Shown one piece after another: positions 6,213 to 7,045 of a stretch of 7,045 bases of DNA. The stretch is from Lachnospiraceae bacterium (GTDB lineage: Bacteria; Bacillota; Clostridia; Lachnospirales; Lachnospiraceae), in the NCBI GenBank assembly GCA_017651385.1, contig JAGCCY010000254.1:1-7045 (forward strand). Direction: 5' to 3'. How positions within the stretch are numbered: the first letter of the stretch is position 1; every line of letters begins with the position of its first letter. The translations under genes were made by a program, and so were the position numbers. The notes under the pieces were generated by a model. The model was not told the DNA's origin. It saw nothing but the letters and a program-made list of their open reading frames with translations, and searched no databases.

Positions 6213-6215
6213 TAA
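6198..6215 (+). CDS. Possible five-codon leader minigene (MRFRE) inside the stem-loop
   Basis: GGAGG (6187-6191) is followed after 6 nt by ATG CGC TTC CGG GAA TAA. This is a complete start-to-stop unit with better Shine-Dalgarno spacing than many real genes. Both its ribosome binding site and its coding bases lie within the hairpin arms, so translation and folding would exclude each other. It ends 22 nt before the permease ATG and 12 nt before the permease Shine-Dalgarno sequence (6228-6232). It could act as a leader peptide or ribosome-loading site, or be chance. No function is claimed. Confidence 0.25.
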   Translation: MRFRE

Positions 6216-6237
6216 ATGTTATTGGAAAGAGGTTTTT

Positions 6238-6885
6238 ATGTCTTTATGGGTAATGGTCGCTAAAATGGCCGAAGGTCTTACAAGGACCTGTGCTATTTTC
6301 TTCCTCACATTGATCTTTTCATTACCGCTCGGAATGTTTGTGGCGCTTCTGCGCATGAGCAGGAATAAGATCATATCCGGCGTAACCCGGTTTATAATCT
6401 CTGTTCTTCGCGGAACACCGCTTATGCTTCAGCTGCTTGCGGTCACATACGGACCCTATTATCTTTTCGGGGTAACCGTATCCAGAAATAAGCTGATTCC
6501 CGTAGTTATCGCTTTTGCGATCAATTACGCCGCTTATTTTGCGGAAATATACCGTGGCGGTATCGAGTCAATCTCAAAGGGTCAGTATGAGGCAGCAGAA
6601 GTACTCGGATACACAAAAGCCCAGACATTTCTAAGGATCATACTTCCCCAGGTCATCAAACGTATCATGCCGAGTGTTACAAACGAAGTCGTGACGCTTG
6701 TTAAGGATACGTCAATGGCTTTTACCGTTTCCTATCAGGAAATGTTTACCATCGGAAAGCAGATCGCCAATTCCCAGACAAGCTTTGTGCCTTTTTTGGT
6801 CGCAGGCGTGTTCTACTTTGTATTTAAAGCCATAGTCGATTTCGCAATGGGCAAGATCGAAAAGAAATTAAATTATTACAATTAG
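6238..6885 (+). CDS. Amino acid ABC transporter permease (HisM/GlnP type)
   Basis: The membrane channel subunit of a polar amino acid importer, expected to work as a homodimer because no second permease gene is visible before the ATPase. The 215 residues are a normal length. About five membrane segments are visible (roughly 17-38, 49-71, 86-103, 150-171, 183-203). The family motif RGTPLMLQL (58-66) is present. The EAA loop that docks on the ATPase is [20 protein letters not shown] (116-135) followed by LP, with conserved Glu118-Ala-Ala, Gly124 and Pro137. The start is ATG 6238, with AAAGAGG 5 nt upstream. The gene follows the binding protein after 87 nt that contain a stem-loop. Its TAG stop overlaps the Shine-Dalgarno sequence of the next gene, which suggests coupled translation of permease and ATPase. 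Confidence 0.95.
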   Translation: MSLWVMVAKMAEGLTRTCAIFFLTLIFSLPLGMFVALLRMSRNKIISGVTRFIISVLRGTPLMLQLLAVTYGPYYLFGVTVSRNKLIPVVIAFAINYAAYFAEIYRGGIESISKGQYEAAEVLGYTKAQTFLRIILPQVIKRIMPSVTNEVVTLVKDTSMAFTVSYQEMFTIGKQIANSQTSFVPFLVAGVFYFVFKAIVDFAMGKIEKKLNYYN

Positions 6886-6896
6886 GAGGACGCGGT

Positions 6897-7045
6897 ATGG
6901 CAAAAAGAGTACTTGAGATCAAAAACGCTATAAAGTCATTCGACGATACCGATGTCCTTAAGGATATATCGATATATGTCGAAGAAGGTGAAGTGGTATC
7001 GATAATCGGACCGTCAGGTTCGGGAAAGTCGACATTGCTTCGCTG
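6897..7045 (+). CDS. Amino acid ABC transporter ATP-binding protein, N-terminal part (cut by window edge)
   Basis: The cytoplasmic ATPase that powers the importer encoded just upstream. Only 49 codons and two bases are present. The start is ATG 6897, with AGGAGG (6884-6889) 7 nt upstream and overlapping the permease stop codon. The visible part has the usual A-loop region and first strands ([20 protein letters not shown]), followed by an intact Walker A motif GPSGSGKST (38-46) and LLR. The family usually totals about 240-250 residues, so the signature motif, Walker B and switch histidine lie beyond the window. Organisation as binding protein, permease, ATPase is the classic polar amino acid importer order. 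Confidence 0.93.
   Translation, partial: MAKRVLEIKNAIKSFDDTDVLKDISIYVEEGEVVSIIGPSGSGKSTLLR

Noticed and set aside
6182..6215. Intrinsic terminator after the binding-protein gene
   Set aside because: The stem is strong, but the following bases are TAAATGTTATTGG with no U-run, and the permease and ATPase clearly continue the operon.
6216..6263. ATG 6216 starting a 15-codon frame ([10 protein letters not shown]...) overlapping the permease start
   Set aside because: It has no Shine-Dalgarno sequence at proper distance, is out of frame with the permease, and stops quickly. The permease start at 6238 has its own good site.
1..7045. A previously undescribed defence, mobile or biosynthetic system
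   Set aside because: Every long coding region belongs to a familiar housekeeping or transport family in the expected strand and order. There are no repeats, integrases, toxins or unknown conserved genes.

Overview
This is a chromosomal segment of a low-to-moderate GC Gram-positive anaerobe, most likely a member of the Clostridia and plausibly Lachnospiraceae. The basis is the style of the GyrA and TrmB proteins, strong purine-rich ribosome binding sites (AGGAGG, GGAGG), a lipoprotein-type solute-binding protein, and consensus sigma-A-like promoters. This assignment is an inference from family resemblance; no search was run. I see no phage, insertion sequence, CRISPR array, rRNA or tRNA.

Layout. 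The window opens inside gyrA (1-1491, +), lacking about the first 340 codons. gyrA ends at a strong, probably bidirectional intrinsic terminator (1511-1550), which it shares with a convergent D,D-carboxypeptidase gene (1549-2949, -). That gene starts with GTG behind a perfect GGAGG. A divergent intergenic region (2950-3100) carries a near-consensus promoter for the + strand genes and a long dyad symmetry right at the predicted transcription start. Next comes an alanine/glycine:sodium symporter gene (3101-4636), followed after only 4 nt by trmB (4641-5285), the tRNA m7G46 methyltransferase. A second promoter (5296-5324) precedes a polar amino acid ABC importer operon: lipoprotein binding protein (5365-6150), permease (6238-6885) and ATPase (6897 to the window edge). 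An 87-nt gap between the first two of these genes holds a long stem-loop that overlaps a five-codon minigene with its own Shine-Dalgarno sequence.

How the genes fit together. Two unrelated amino acid uptake systems sit side by side: a sodium-coupled symporter and an ATP-driven importer. Each has its own promoter. trmB appears to depend on the symporter transcript and perhaps on translational coupling to it. gyrA and the carboxypeptidase are housekeeping genes that share only a terminator.

I do not see a clearly new biological system. The signals most worth a second look are non-coding: the dyad at the symporter start site, and the hairpin with its minigene between the binding-protein and permease genes. 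Smaller points are a blade-1 GyrA box that has lost a basic residue, and a binding protein lacking the arginine its family normally uses to hold the ligand carboxylate.
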